In this document: positions 1 through 10,644 of the stretch, piece by piece
Position numbering within the stretch: the stretch's first letter is position 1
How the letters are laid out: the number at the start of each line of letters is the position of its first letter
From: Margaritispora aquatica
Lineage: Eukaryota; Ascomycota; Leotiomycetes; Helotiales; Discinellaceae
NCBI GenBank assembly: GCA_007644065.1
Contig: VJWN01000023.1
Coordinates: 73,434 to 137,433, forward strand
Reading direction: 5' to 3'
Length of the DNA: 64,000 nucleotides
Program-made: the position numbers and the translations under genes
Notes under the pieces: generated by a model
Databases searched by the model: none
What the model was told of the DNA's origin: nothing
Seen by the model: the letters and a program-made list of their open reading frames with translations, nothing else

Positions 1-1098
1 GCGGAAGTATTTCATCCCAACCCAAGCGACAACTACCCATACCCAAGCCATGACAGAAGTCAAGATGATCAACGCAGGGTAATATCCCACAATCGGCAAG
101 GTGGGATCATCTTCGAGCTCAGGCGGAGCATATGGAGTCTCTCCTACATCCCAGGCCCAACTCCATACACCTAAGCATGAACCCATTCCAGTCACGAAGA
201 CCACCCAGGTAACGATTAGGACGACCCATCCCCACCATTCTGTTTCCGAATAGTCCCATTCCGCATCTGGAGCTGGCAATGGAGAAGCCGCCAAACCCCC
301 AAGAGACAAAGGCGACTTCGCTTTCTGACCAGAGCGTCTGCGGATCAATAATCCAGTGCCGGGAGGAAAATAAGATTCCGAGCCAGAAGAATTCATCGGA
401 TTGACTCGAGGAGCGGACAGACTATGCGTTGGAATAGACAAGACATCATCCTCATCAGTTGTTGAGGTATAAGTCAATGTAGGACTTGTAATTGATGGAG
501 GAGACATGACTAGGTGGTCGTCCGTACCCATGGGCATAGTGTTGATAGGTGCAAGAAGAATGTTATTGCTGCGGCTTGCGTATCCTTCCATAGAAGGTCT
601 CGGCGTGATATCCGAGATGCCAAGGCCAAAACCCGAGGGAAGATGAGTCTCTTCCGGTGAAGTTGACCCGAAAGTGTTCTCTCCAGTATACAGGCTATGG
701 TGATCGGTATCGAGTGGCGATGTTTTCAGTTCTTTCTTCTCACGTTGTGCGCCTCTGCCAAGTAAAGCTGCTTTTCTCAGGGACCCTTTTCTCCTCCTGG
801 TCTTCTGTTGCTGAACAGCAACAGCCATTGCTCTACTGGCTTTCTTTGGAGATATTCTGTCATCACCGAGGGTGTATTCGGGACTTGCAGGTTCCCTATC
901 CGCCGGGGTTTGATTTTCATCGGCACTGGCCCTTAGAAATGACAATTTTGAAAGTATGCTTCCAGAGAGACTTCTTTTGTGACCGGGAGCAGAATCTACT
1001 TCAGCTGAATTCCCTCGGCTGAGATTGACATCGGAAAAATTGACTGAGTTGTCATGCTCCATCTGAGAAAAATCCATGGTTGAGCTCGTATTTGGCAT
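1..1098 (-). CDS. Fungal two-pass membrane protein, 3' end missing
   Basis: The reverse strand reads open for 366 codons from the ATG at 1098 to the window edge, without a stop, so the C terminus lies outside. About 290 N-terminal residues are polar and rich in Ser, Pro and Lys, and look disordered. Two hydrophobic segments follow. The first is Trp-rich (WWGWVVLIVTWVVFVTGMG) and the second ends WVWVVVAWVGMKYF, with an acidic loop (ELEDDPTLP) between them. I do not recognise a named family; the Trp-rich membrane part looks like that of conserved uncharacterised ascomycete proteins. The gene is divergent from the zinc transporter gene, with a 1.26-kb gap between them. Function is unknown; a membrane scaffold or regulator is only a guess. 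Start choice: first in-frame ATG, at the left of a plausible promoter gap. Confidence 0.7.
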   Translation of the reverse strand, partial: MPNTSSTMDFSQMEHDNSVNFSDVNLSRGNSAEVDSAPGHKRSLSGSILSKLSFLRASADENQTPADREPASPEYTLGDDRISPKKASRAMAVAVQQQKTRRRKGSLRKAALLGRGAQREKKELKTSPLDTDHHSLYTGENTFGSTSPEETHLPSGFGLGISDITPRPSMEGYASRSNNILLAPINTMPMGTDDHLVMSPPSITSPTLTYTSTTDEDDVLSIPTHSLSAPRVNPMNSSGSESYFPPGTGLLIRRRSGQKAKSPLSLGGLAASPLPAPDAEWDYSETEWWGWVVLIVTWVVFVTGMGSCLGVWSWAWDVGETPYAPPELEDDPTLPIVGYYPALIILTSVMAWVWVVVAWVGMKYFR

Positions 1099-2356
1099 TG
1101 CTTTCAAAAATTTGTAAAGACCACTTCAGAGTAAAGTATTGTTCTTCTTCAGATTGGTTAGTTAGATTTTTGAGAGCTCTTTATGATCTATGGTTCAACA
1201 ATTAGTCAATTTCTGTAGTTAGAAGGAGAGAACTAAGCTGGCCTTAGAAACTCTCGATGTTGTCATCAGAGCAAGTCTTAAGATGTACTGACCTTAGAAG
1301 TGAATTGGATTTTGAGAATTTATCGCGATGACTGATTCACTCAAAGCCTCAATATTGAAGCCGAAACCTTAAGACTAGATGATGTGTCTAGTACAGGTCT
1401 TCCACACTTCCAGGTTGAAGTACCATATAAGATAACCTCCCCAAAGGCGAGACCTGAAACAAATACTATGCTTAACAGTGTGGGGAAGGGCGTTGTATAT
1501 GAGTGGCTATAGTTTGACGGCTGGCCTAACTATATGTCAGATTGAATGACTCATAGGCAAGAGCAATCGTGAATTGTACCTCATAAGTGTATCCAAATTC
1601 TTGACACTAGAAAGGTGAATAGTTTGATACAAGCCGATGTCTAATCCTCAACATATGTGCCAGATTTGAAACCTGATGACGTTCTCTACCAAGCACCAGT
1701 GACCGAAACAGAATTTCTTTCAGTCTTTCAATCAAGTCTGAATTCAACGATTGATATAACGAACAATTGAACACGCCAATGCTTAACGAGCGTCGATTTC
1801 CAGTCGCGGAGAATATTCGAAAGCCTGGTGGTGGTGCAGCGCATCCAGCAGGGGCAATTTCGAGGTTGAGAAAAGTGACAGGTGTCTGAACGCAATCTCG
1901 ATCCTGGTAAGTACCTGAATGAAATCCTCAATCAAGATATAAAGCTAACTTTGGTAGAGCAAGCTTGAATCGAAGCGAAGGGTTTTGAAAGCGAGCGTGG
2001 CTATACCTGTGGTGAGGTCGAAACTTGAGCTTGTTCACCAACGACCTCAACGATATTCATCACCAGCCAGTTCATTCATGTTCTTGGAATAAAGTTGCTG
2101 CCAAGACTTGCCAAGACATTATGTACCTGAAAGAGTGAATACCCGATCGCCAATCCACATCCGGAAGGTGCCCGCGCTACTGCATCGTCCCGAATTCTAC
2201 ATCAACTCGACTTGCATTTATCCCGCGACTACACAGCTACACAACTACACAGCAAAACTCCAACTCTTGGTATCGCAGAGAGTCTTTGTTCGTGAGGTTT
2301 TTTGTCCCCTCCGAATATATTCATGCCAATTCAACGGCCTTAATCATCCGCCTATA
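1099..2356. promoter_or_regulatory. Divergent intergenic region
   Basis: This 1.26 kb separates the partial membrane gene (-) from the zinc transporter (+). It must hold both promoters and the transporter's 5' leader. The transporter frame runs open upstream to about 2108, but no in-frame ATG lies before 2357. I see no other gene or strong repeat. Confidence 0.5.
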
Positions 2357-3847
2357 ATGGCTACGAATCTCCCAATACCGGCCCCACCGAGGACACCCAC
2401 CCCACCTACTCCTATCCCTGAAGAAAATGAAGATGGCCTCGGTATCGAGGGTGGACCTCGCACAGTACACTCGAGTATCTTCTTCGATACTAGCAGTCTC
2501 TCACCGACATCTGCGACCTTCTCCCCGCGGTTTGGGTCCATGAACTCGCCCATGCCCTCTGCAGGTCTCTCTCCAGCACCAGGCGCAACAGAAAGCACAA
2601 TGGGCATGAGTGCTCCTCCTCCACAAGGGGGAGCAAGGAGTCCCTTTAACTTCCAACCACAGGCTATCAAAGACAGCCCTGCGATGGCTACAAACTCAGT
2701 AGGGCAACACAATCAGTTTCTCTCAGTCAGGCCGATCGTATATGTGAGAAGTGCTAACCCATACAAGAATATTGGCAAACGAAGAGGCCATAGATACAAA
2801 CATAGTAGTGTTTCCGCGCAGCACCAAATATTCCTCGAACCACCTCCGCGCGCACCGCTTGCCCTGCCTGCATCATTACCCATCCCAACACTACGAGAGG
2901 CATGGGCAAGCAGGTCGAAAGAACAAACAACTCGGATATCGTGGTGTGTATGCCATGCTCTGATAGCAGGATACGTGTTATATTCCGCAGAAGGATCACT
3001 AGCCCTCACTGCATTATCACATTTGATTTTCTTTGATGCTGTCTCTGCGACGATATGTGTGGTAGTTGATGTCCTCAGTAACTTTGAAGTGTGGAAACGC
3101 TCTTCGATCCGACACCCCTTCGGACTCGAGCGCACTGAAGTGCTAGCCGGCTTTGCGATGTCCGTCTTTCTCCTCTTCATGGGCTTCGATCTTATCTCCC
3201 ACAACCTCAAGCACGTCCTTGAAGGCATGGGCTCACACGAATCACACCATCCACACTCGCACCAGCGCGTTTCCCCTGGCTCTGTTGATTCCGCAGCTGT
3301 ACTCTCCATAGTCGCAACGCTCATCTCAGCCATCGGCCTAAAAAATCACGCGCGCATTGGCAAGACTATGAGATTTGCATTCATCTCCTCCCTCCCGAGC
3401 ATTCTCTCCAACCCCTCTCACTTTCTCACCCTTTCCTGCAGTCTCGTCATGCTGCTCCTTCCCCTCTTAACCATAACTATGTACCTCTGGCTCGACCGCC
3501 TCCTCTGCGCCATCATCGCAGTCTCCATGTTCTTGCTCGGTGTTCAACTTGCCACCAAGCAAGGTCTCATGCTTCTGATGTCCTACTCCGGCGCAGGCGT
3601 CAGCGAGGTCATGCGTGAGATCACTAATGAGCCGATGATTCAGCATGTGGAAGAAGCGCGCTTTTGGCAGGTGCATTATGGGCTTTGCATGGCGAACCTG
3701 AAGCTTAGGGTTAGAGGGGATGATGTTAGCGTCGGGAAACTGAGGGAGAGGATTAATGTACTCATCAAGAATCGTCTGGGTGGTGGATATGGAAAAGGAG
3801 CGGGGACGAAGTGGGAAGTCACGACGCAGTTTACGCTGGATAAGTGA
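2357..3847 (+). CDS. zrg17: Zrg17-like CDF zinc transporter subunit
   Basis: Cation-diffusion-facilitator protein of 496 codons. The N terminus (about 110 residues) is Pro/Ser-rich. A conserved basic block follows (KRRGHRYKHSS, then EPPPRAPLALP), then about six membrane helices including GLERTEVLAGFAMSVFLLF, a His-rich loop (SHESHHPHSHQ), and a CDF-type cytosolic tail. Zrg17 pairs with Msc2/Cis4 to move zinc into the ER and early secretory pathway. The helix-2 site is atypical (HLIFFD) and I see no HxxxD pair in the later helices, as known for Zrg17/ZnT6-type partners. ATG 2357 is the first in-frame Met. A 69-nt in-frame stretch (2699-2767: GT start, GCTAAC, AAG end) just before the basic block may be an intron, giving 473 aa. 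Downstream lies mgm1 on the other strand (convergent). Confidence 0.75.
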   Translation: MATNLPIPAPPRTPTPPTPIPEENEDGLGIEGGPRTVHSSIFFDTSSLSPTSATFSPRFGSMNSPMPSAGLSPAPGATESTMGMSAPPPQGGARSPFNFQPQAIKDSPAMATNSVGQHNQFLSVRPIVYVRSANPYKNIGKRRGHRYKHSSVSAQHQIFLEPPPRAPLALPASLPIPTLREAWASRSKEQTTRISWCVCHALIAGYVLYSAEGSLALTALSHLIFFDAVSATICVVVDVLSNFEVWKRSSIRHPFGLERTEVLAGFAMSVFLLFMGFDLISHNLKHVLEGMGSHESHHPHSHQRVSPGSVDSAAVLSIVATLISAIGLKNHARIGKTMRFAFISSLPSILSNPSHFLTLSCSLVMLLLPLLTITMYLWLDRLLCAIIAVSMFLLGVQLATKQGLMLLMSYSGAGVSEVMREITNEPMIQHVEEARFWQVHYGLCMANLKLRVRGDDVSVGKLRERINVLIKNRLGGGYGKGAGTKWEVTTQFTLDK

Positions 3848-4413
3848 GCTGAAAAATATATATATATATGTTCCGAGCGATACATGGGTAGGTAGATGTA
3901 AAATATGTCGGCAATTTTGCTATTTCAGCGTGGGCAGGCAAACTTTCGACAACAAATGAATTGATAACTTTATGATAAGGTACCAATCACACGTTGTATA
4001 GATTCACAGGTTCTTTGAAATCAAATAAATATGGCGCAAGCAAGCACTACTACTGATTCAAAAGTGATGCTAGAGAATGTACATCGTTCAGAATCGCGAC
4101 TAATAACTAAGCGGGGTGTACTCTACATGCGCAACCCAAAGCAAGCCCAAATGGGACCGAGACTAGGACCTGAGCAAACATAAAAGTAAACAAGAAAGCA
4201 GTGATATCAATTTCTCCCAGTTCATTTCATCCCATTCTCAAAAAGCCCTTCACCAGGATCTTTGAAAACCCAAAGCGAAGAGTTGTCACCGTGAACGCCG
4301 CGCCATGAGTCGTTATGTTATACCAGACATCATCTCCGTCTCCATCTCCATGTTCGTGTTCATCTTTCACTTACAAGTAGCCAGTGAGTGGGTAAGATTT
4401 CTCGTAGCCCATA
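3848..4413. other. Convergent 3' intergenic region
   Basis: This 566-bp gap between two convergent genes holds their 3' UTRs. It contains a short (TA)n run near 3859 and a GGTAGGTAG tract near 3888. I see no gene in it. Confidence 0.5.
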
Positions 4414-7329
4414 CTACCGCTCACCACCAAATAAGCTCCACCCCCTCGCCTTCTCCCTCCTCCCTCCTCCCATGCTTTTACTTCTATTCTTGCCCCTCTC
4501 CTCAACCTCCAGCGCCCTCAAACCCTCCATCTTCTCCAGCACCAACTCCAACAGCTCTTTGCGGCGAATAACCTCCAAATGGCCCCTCACCCTGGGGTCT
4601 TCCTTCGCGAAGCGCTCGACCTCGTCTTTTGATAGGCCGCGACCGAGACGCATGTCCAGCTCACGAGGGAAGTTGTAGAAGAACTCAGAGAGGAGTTCGA
4701 CATTTAGGAAGAGCACGGCGGTGGATGTTAGCTTTGTTGCAACGACGTCGAGGAAAATCTCTGGGCAGAAGTTTCTTGAGTTCGACGTGGCGCATTGTTT
4801 CGATTTCAAAGCCGTGAGACGCATGCGTAGGAGTTGGGCACGGTCGCGGAGGAAAGACCCCTCTTTTCCTGTGATGTATTAGTGTTTGTTATGCGGAAGT
4901 GAGAAGATTTGAAATACCTCTTTGAAGAAGATCAGATGAAAAGCCACCTGCTCCGCTTGCGCCTTCACCGAATACCTCAACCTCTCCCTTACGAGCTTTG
5001 TCTACGAAGCCCATCACGTCTTTTAGCTTCTTCTTCCCACCGACAGATTTTTCGACTTCTTTCATCGATTGTTCGCAGAGATCTAGCTCCTGTTTTAGGA
5101 CGACAGCTACATTTTCTCGTCCACGTGCCCACTCGGCTGGCTCGACATCGATTTCGAATTTGTAAGGCTTAATACAGTTCTCAACCTGATCTGAAGTGCT
5201 GTAGAACCTCTCGTTCAGAATACCAGAAGCGGCTTCGGTTATTGCCTGGCGAGCAAAAGGATGTGAAGCGAATGTGCTTTGTGCGATCAAGCGATCAACA
5301 TGGGATTGAATAGCATTTGCAACAACTGTGGTTGCCAAACGACCGATACCAAGTTTAGTAAGAGCGGAAGACGAGGCTTCCATCTTGCGGTGCCAGTACA
5401 GAGACTCGGGATCTGCAGTTGGAAGATCAGCCAATGTATCTGGCTCTAAAGGCGCAGGACCCAAGCTAGTGATTGGCTTATTCCAATATCTCTGAGCGAG
5501 AATATCAAGGACTTTCTGATCAAGCTCATGCTTGAGCATTTCACGTACTTGAGGTCTTCCAAAAGTGTCCGTGAACTCCTTGAAAGAGTGCTTGAAAGCG
5601 TCTAAGCTTTCAGCGAGATATGATTCAGCTGAGAGTGGCCGGTCGTTGTATTGGACCTTGAACTCATACGTCGCCTCCTCAAGCTCTTGACGAATAGCAT
5701 CTCCAGTAGTCTGTAAGCTTGCTGCCATCGTTTGCTCCAAGATATGCATCAGTTTCTTCCGAAGCGTGGTTGTGCCAACGTTGACACCTGCTTCGGCTCC
5801 GAATTCAAGAGGATATCTTGAGAAAAAGGCTTTCTCATTTTTGGTGATAGCTGACGCAATGTTCCCATTGCCCTTCTTGAATAAACTGCTTGATGATTGT
5901 GGTACTTTGGATACAACACCAACATAGCCCAAGCGTAAAGGATATTTCGAATCATTTAATATGGCGGCCCCTCGGGTCGCATCTACAAGATCCATCTTCG
6001 TTACGACTCCAATCGTTCTCTCGCCTCTGGGATCAACTCTCCGGCTTGCACGAAGAGCTGTAGAATTTGCAAGATCTACATCTGCTGCTGAAATCGCCAA
6101 AATGACATTTGGAGCCTGGATATATTTGTCGCAAAGGTCTGAAATCTTCTGCTTTAGTTCTACGGGCTGATCATGGCCAACTACCTGTATGTAGCCGGGC
6201 AAGTCAATGAGTGATAAATCAGGAACGTGAGGTGAAGAGATGGTAAGCTGGATTGGATCGTCCGAGACACATTCTGAATCTGGGACCGCGAGATTGAGTT
6301 CGGTTAAGGTCCTCTGAATATGTGAGAAATCCGTAATCTTGCCTAGACCAAGTGCAGGAAATTCTCCATACTCGGCTTGGGCATTAGGAGTATTGACGAG
6401 TGTTAACTCGATTGGTCTCCTTGTAACCATGTTCGATCCCTTCGGCAGAAATTCATGTCCCACGATAGCTTCCAATACAGAACTCTTTCCAGATGACTGC
6501 GAGCCGATAACAACAATCGATGGCAAGGTTAAAGTATTTGATTGTCCAACGGTCTGGAGTATGCCCCGAATCTCAATCATCTTCTTCGTCAAAACCATCA
6601 TTTGATCATCGCGAGCCATCTCTTCGCCAGTCCTGGTGTCCTCTTCGTCAGATTGGTCGTATCCATAAGCAGCAGCACTTCCACTTGCAGCGGCAGCTGC
6701 GAGTACTGGGGCTCTGCTCTCTTTAGGCGGCTCCCCTCCCGGACCTCCCTCTCCTCCTTGCTTGCCAGTGCCAATCTCTTCGTGGATGCGAAGGATCTTT
6801 TGTACCCATTCTGGCAATTCTACCTGTTCTTTGGTCGTTTCCCATCCTTTTAAAGTCTGATCCGCGATGTCTTTTGCCCCACCAAATATTCCTCCAGCAA
6901 CACCTGCTACGGTATCTGTCGTTCGGTGGAATAGGTCGACAGCATAATTTCCAGCTTCTGCAATAAACATTCAGTACAAGCTCAGGCCAAAGGTAATACA
7001 CGGCACCTACGAGTCGCTTGATATTGCACATAGGCAACTCCGGTAATCGTAGCTCCAGCAAATAAAGCAGGTATTCGAGCAAACTTCAGCAATAATCGTG
7101 GCAATATCCGCACAAATGATACATTTCGAACCGCAACTACATTGGAAAAGGGCGTATATCCTGCGGGCCATATGCGTCGTCGAGCAGCTCGCACAGCTCC
7201 GTCAGTCCTCAGCAATCCCCCGGCCGAGTTAATTGCTTGATGATTGAAGTGTCGTGCGGCTTGAGGACTGGCTCGCTGTGCCAATGGCAGCAGCTTGGCT
7301 GACAAGAGCCGCCCACTCATGATAGCCAA
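4414..7329 (-). CDS. mgm1: Mitochondrial dynamin-like GTPase Mgm1/OPA1
   Basis: Exons 7329-7011, 6957-4918 and 4868-4414 join in phase to give 937 aa. Mgm1 is the GTPase of inner-membrane fusion and crista maintenance. The N terminus is Arg/Ala-rich (targeting signal), followed by a hydrophobic anchor at about 85-105 and an Ala-rich stretch near 190-205 where rhomboid cleavage is expected in the family. The GTPase domain has G1 GSQSSGKS (258-265), G3 DLPG and G4 TKMD. The middle domain follows, and the last exon carries the GTPase effector region. The length fits the family. Introns are 53 and 49 nt, with donors GTAGGT and GTATTT. The gene is divergent from dug3. The protein family is clear; exact processing sites are inferred. 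Confidence 0.95.
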
Positions 7330-8004
7330 CGCGAAGGGTATATCAGCAGGAAATCTGAAGGTCGTAATTCATAAACTTTTTGGTATCTTCGCAGAATTGG
7401 GAGAGGGATGCACATGCGCTTTCTTGACGTCCCATCCAATGTGGCGTGCATGAGGTGTGGCTGGAGTGGTGAGGCTGTCGTGATCTTCAACACCTGCTGC
7501 AAGCTATTCTACATCACCACCGTGGCAGACAAAATAGATTCTTGAAAGTTGGGGAATGCTGTAGGGAGGGTCTACGATGACGGGAGTGGAGGGATTTAGT
7601 GTGGTTCTGTTGTGGATTATTGAATACCAGCCTTGAGCTTCAGGAGACGTTGGTCTTAGAAGAGCCACTCGATTTGAAGCTGTTCTAATGCACACTTTGA
7701 CATTGTCTGCTTTGCGCAAAACATAGACGTTGCTCTTGTATTACACCCTCTTTTATTTGCAAAATCTCTCCTTTCTTATTGCTGTCTGTTTGGTTTTGAC
7801 TGGGTGCGATTGCGCCATATTGAATTCAGCCTCGCCTCCAGCAAATGCGCTGTTGACTCAGATTACCTGGCATCAATGTTTCTTTCCTACTCAAAAATCC
7901 CTCTCCTTCATAGTCCGATTGTGTAAAGCCACTACTTTTTACTGAAATTCTGTTTGTGTTTTGCTTGAAAGAATAGCGGTAGGAACAACCAACAAATCCT
8001 CAAC
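7330..8004. promoter_or_regulatory. Divergent promoter region of mgm1 and dug3
   Basis: This 675-bp gap separates two divergent starts. Short open frames here show no coding features. No repeat or RNA gene is evident. Confidence 0.5.
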
Positions 8005-9509
8005 ATGTGTCGGTTTTTGGTGAGCTTTGAATTCTAGCTGGAAGTGGCAGGACGTGATTAACAGATTGTAGGTGTTCAAGGGTTCGGATGAGATCTTGCT
8101 GTCCAAGCTGATTCTTGATCCTACACATTCTATCCTGACACAATCATTCGATTCCCGTCTCCGATTGGATATGCGCAGACCGCACAACGGTCAGCATAGT
8201 TACTCTTGCTCCAGGACATTGGACTGATCATATTTCAGGTGATGGATTTGGAATTGGATATTATACAGAGCCCAAGCTTGGTCCGGAGCCATGCATATTC
8301 ACCTCAACAACTCCGGCATGGAATTGTGTGAACCTGCAACGGATTGCCTCCAAAACCGCCTCCCATTTGATCTTTGCTCATGTTCGAGCTACCACGGAAG
8401 GCTCTCTCAGCGATGACAATTGCCATCCATTTTGCCATGGCAGTCTCATGTGGATGCATAACGGTGGTCTGGGAGGATGGAAACATATCAAGAGGAAGCT
8501 CGGCCAACGACTTGCGGATAAGTGGTACCTTGGAGTTCAAGGAGGCACTGATAGCGAGTGGGCTTTTGCTCTGTTCTTGAACACACTGCAAGAAATGGGA
8601 CATGATCCAAGCTCTCCACCTCCGTCTGGATTTGGACCAAACATCCTTCGGCGAGCAATGCTACGAACGATTGAGCAGATTAATGAGTTCATCGCCGGCA
8701 TTCCTGCAAGTGTGGTGCGTGACGAGAACGTTGATACTCGAAGTCTCTTGAATTTCGCCGTCACGGATGGCCACAGCGTTGTTTGTACACGGTATGTGAG
8801 CAGTCGAACAGACGAAGCAGCCAGCTTGTACTACTCTTCTGGCACGACGTGGGAAGATAAGAGTAGCAAGGGAGAGTACCAAATGGATCGACGAGATAAG
8901 GGCGCAGATATCGTTTTGGTTGCTAGTGAACCTCTGACATTCGAGAGAGGCATGTAACCCTGACCGAACCACATGCGACATAGTTAACAAAAAGCAGAAA
9001 GCTGGGTGACAGTTCCAACAAACTCGACACTCACTATCCACAAGCAAACTGTGATGGTTCATCCAATCATCGATGAGTACTACAGCTACAACCCATACCA
9101 CTCCCGATCGTCCAAATACGTTCAAGACAAAGGCTTAGTCACCAACGAGAAGGGCACAAATGGCAACAGTCCTGGCACGACACCTGGCGCTACGCTACCG
9201 AAAATCTCAAACATACCATCAAGTCTACGCGACAGTATAGCTAGTACGATAACCCTAGTGCCCCAAGCACGCCTATCAGCATTGACACCTGCTGGAGAGA
9301 ACGCTCCTACTGACTACCGCAACTTTGCCTCAACTCAGATTCGAACTTCATGGAATCCTCAAGAAATCGGCAATACGAAGAAGAAACGTATTTCCCTCAT
9401 AGCACCCGAACGTGAGGAGCCCGAACCAGAATCGCCGCCCTTGAGAGCTGCGTATGGGGATCCAAACAAGATCCGCCAGTACTTTCCAGAACTGAATTCG
9501 GGCTTTTAA
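8005..9509 (+). CDS. dug3: Dug3-like glutamine amidotransferase (glutathione degradation)
   Basis: Exons 8005-8019, 8072-8189, 8239-8953 and 9002-9509 give 451 aa. The first exon codes only for MCRFL; Cys2, exposed after Met removal, is the class II (Ntn) amidotransferase nucleophile. Conserved blocks are FKGSDEILLSKLILDPTHS, NGDGFGIGYYT, RATTEGSLS and CHPFCHGSLMWMHNGG, which fits Dug3. In yeast, Dug2-Dug3 splits glutathione outside the gamma-glutamyl cycle in the cytosol. The C-terminal 160 residues are polar and probably disordered. The last acceptor is AAG rather than CAG; it is the one that keeps the frame into WVTVPTNSTLT. The donor there is GTAACC. Confident in family; the fungal role is from yeast knowledge. 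Confidence 0.92.
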
Positions 9510-10644
9510 TGCCAATTTTCGTGGTGAGGTTTATTTAGATTGGTCTGAAATGGAGTTCGATGGTTTCTTTGTGGGGTTTATGGATACCTAGCGAGCGTCT
9601 GATGTCACTTTTTGGCGTTACGTGTTCCGAATATAACGCCGGTCCCAGAGTAAGAAGAATTATGGTCATCAAATTGAAGGATTATGACTCTCATGAAGTG
9701 GTCTCAAGAAAAGATTTCGACTGCAACCCGGGCGCAAGCAGGCAAGCGTCTGTGATTTTTTTCGGTGTGAATTTTTCTTGTCTTCGTTCGGGGACTTATC
9801 TTTCGTGTTTAATCCCACCTTTTCGTGAACTATCGTATATCCGATCGTCTTAGAGCCTCAACCATGTGGTCAAATTCGTTGATGATTACGACATAATCCA
9901 TCGAAAATTCCACACAGCTCCTCCTCTCTAGCTCTTGCCAGTGCAGTTTTTCTCTCAAGCAGAAGGGAAATAAGCACTCTCCTCCCCAGAATCCTCCCTT
10001 TCTTTTCATTGGCACATTTTCCTCCAGCTTCTTTTTTTCCCCTTATTCAGATTTGATCCTCTCCTTTTCTTCTTTGACTCATCGCCCCTGATTACTCTAC
10101 CGTTCTCTGTCACTCATTTTGCAGATGGTGGTGCATGGTTGATTTGAGTTCCCTTTCTTGGCCTTTTTCATACGGATCATTGTGGCCTCTACTGTCATCT
10201 TCTTTTACATCCCTCTCGATCTGATCCTAGGCATGCAACTAGAAGCGGACTCTTGAGCTGGACTGGGATGATGGGAAACTGTGAATTAATATTGAGATAG
10301 CAGAAGAACAAAATTGCAAAAAGAATCCTCGAAACGGGGGCTTCATATCTGATTGCATCGAAGGGAGTCGAGAAATACAACACGTATTTAGAAATGAACT
10401 TATGGTACCTTAAGTTATTCGAAGCGCTCTTAGGCTGAGGGGAGGTAGTGTTGTAGCATCATGCGACATAACTTCACATCATCACAGTGCTTCGTCATTT
10501 GAGAATCAGAAAATTAGGTAGGTTACCTGGTAGCTACAATACTAAGGTACAATTATGCGAGGAACAACAATCATCACTTCACCTTGTGCGACAACGCGTA
10601 CATATTTTCGCATCAGCACCCCGTTTCAAAGACTAGGACAGCCC
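9510..10644. other. Convergent intergenic region
   Basis: This 1.1-kb gap lies between the 3' ends of dug3 and the terpene synthase. It has pyrimidine-rich tracts (near 10020-10080) and a TAGGTAGGTTACCT element at 10515. No gene is supported. Confidence 0.5.

Noticed and set aside
657..1022. 121-codon open frame on +
   Set aside because: It lies opposite the longer, better supported membrane protein frame and its translation has no sensible composition.
2108..2356. Upstream extension of the zinc transporter frame
   Set aside because: The frame opens with TTG, has no in-frame ATG before 2357, and the sequence reads like leader DNA.
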